The notes under the pieces: generated by a model | Databases searched by the model: none | Told to the model about the DNA's origin: nothing | The model's input: the letters and a program-made list of their open reading frames with translations, nothing else | Program-made: the position numbers and the translations under genes | In this document: in pieces, positions 5,371-5,441 of the stretch | How positions within the stretch are numbered: position 1 is the first letter of the stretch | How the letters are laid out: the number at the start of each line of letters is the position of its first letter | Source of the DNA: Synechococcus sp. CO36386bin_37 | GTDB lineage: Bacteria > Cyanobacteriota > Cyanobacteriia > PCC-6307 > Cyanobiaceae | Direction of reading: 5' to 3' | NCBI GenBank assembly: GCA_011525445.1 | Contig: WTGE01000328.1 | Coordinates: forward strand, 1-5,441 | Length of the DNA: 5,441 nt

Positions 5371-5441
5371 TGCGTTAAAGTTCTAAGTTCATGACGTTAG
5401 TAACTAGCTCCTTAATACAGAGAGCTGAAACTAAAGCAAGA

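Larger units (their letters stand above)
4961..5441. other. Gene-poor right end of the window
   Basis: Beyond the 65-residue gene I see no well-supported gene. The stretch holds a weak hairpin, a doubtful minus-strand frame at 5311-5060, and a possible plus-strand terminator near 5344-5370. A 17-codon plus frame starting at the ATG at 5391 and a 21-codon minus frame ending at 5375 are both open to the window edge. Either could belong to a neighbouring gene, but both are too short to judge. Confidence 0.45.

Overview
The window looks like a stretch of a marine picocyanobacterial chromosome (Prochlorococcus or marine Synechococcus). The strongest sign is a clear psaK gene (photosystem I subunit PsaK) on the minus strand. 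The moderately AT-rich DNA, the many short genes, the long spacers and the weak or missing Shine-Dalgarno sites would suit a low-light Prochlorococcus such as the MIT9303/MIT9313 group. That finer placement is inference; no rRNA or other clade marker is present.

Layout, left to right. Positions 1-524 hold no gene I can support, only two small adjacent hairpins. A small 58-residue gene probably lies on the minus strand at 525-701. A TVP38/TMEM64-type (VTT domain, DedA superfamily) membrane protein runs on the plus strand at 917-1633. A minus-strand cluster follows, read right to left: a 32-residue single-helix microprotein (2256-2158), psaK (2062-1805), and a 39-residue single-helix microprotein (1793-1674) that starts 11 bases after the psaK stop. 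The cluster ends in an inverted repeat followed, on the minus strand, by a T-rich tract. Divergent from it is a lipoprotein-type YkuD L,D-transpeptidase (2329-2994), then a glycolytic-type GAPDH close to E. coli GapA (3107-4108). Two small hypothetical genes follow (4331-4582 and 4763-4960), separated by a composite inverted repeat. The last 480 bases hold only a doubtful minus-strand reading frame and a possible terminator.

Functionally this is a mixed housekeeping and accessory region: thylakoid photosystem I (psaK and perhaps its two tiny neighbours), a membrane transporter-like protein, cell-wall cross-linking, and central carbon metabolism. The GAPDH carries the Asp that normally marks NAD preference, so it probably serves sugar breakdown rather than the Calvin cycle. 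The most interesting part is the psaK cluster: two membrane microproteins, too short for usual gene-calling cut-offs, flank psaK on its own strand, one of them tightly coupled to it.
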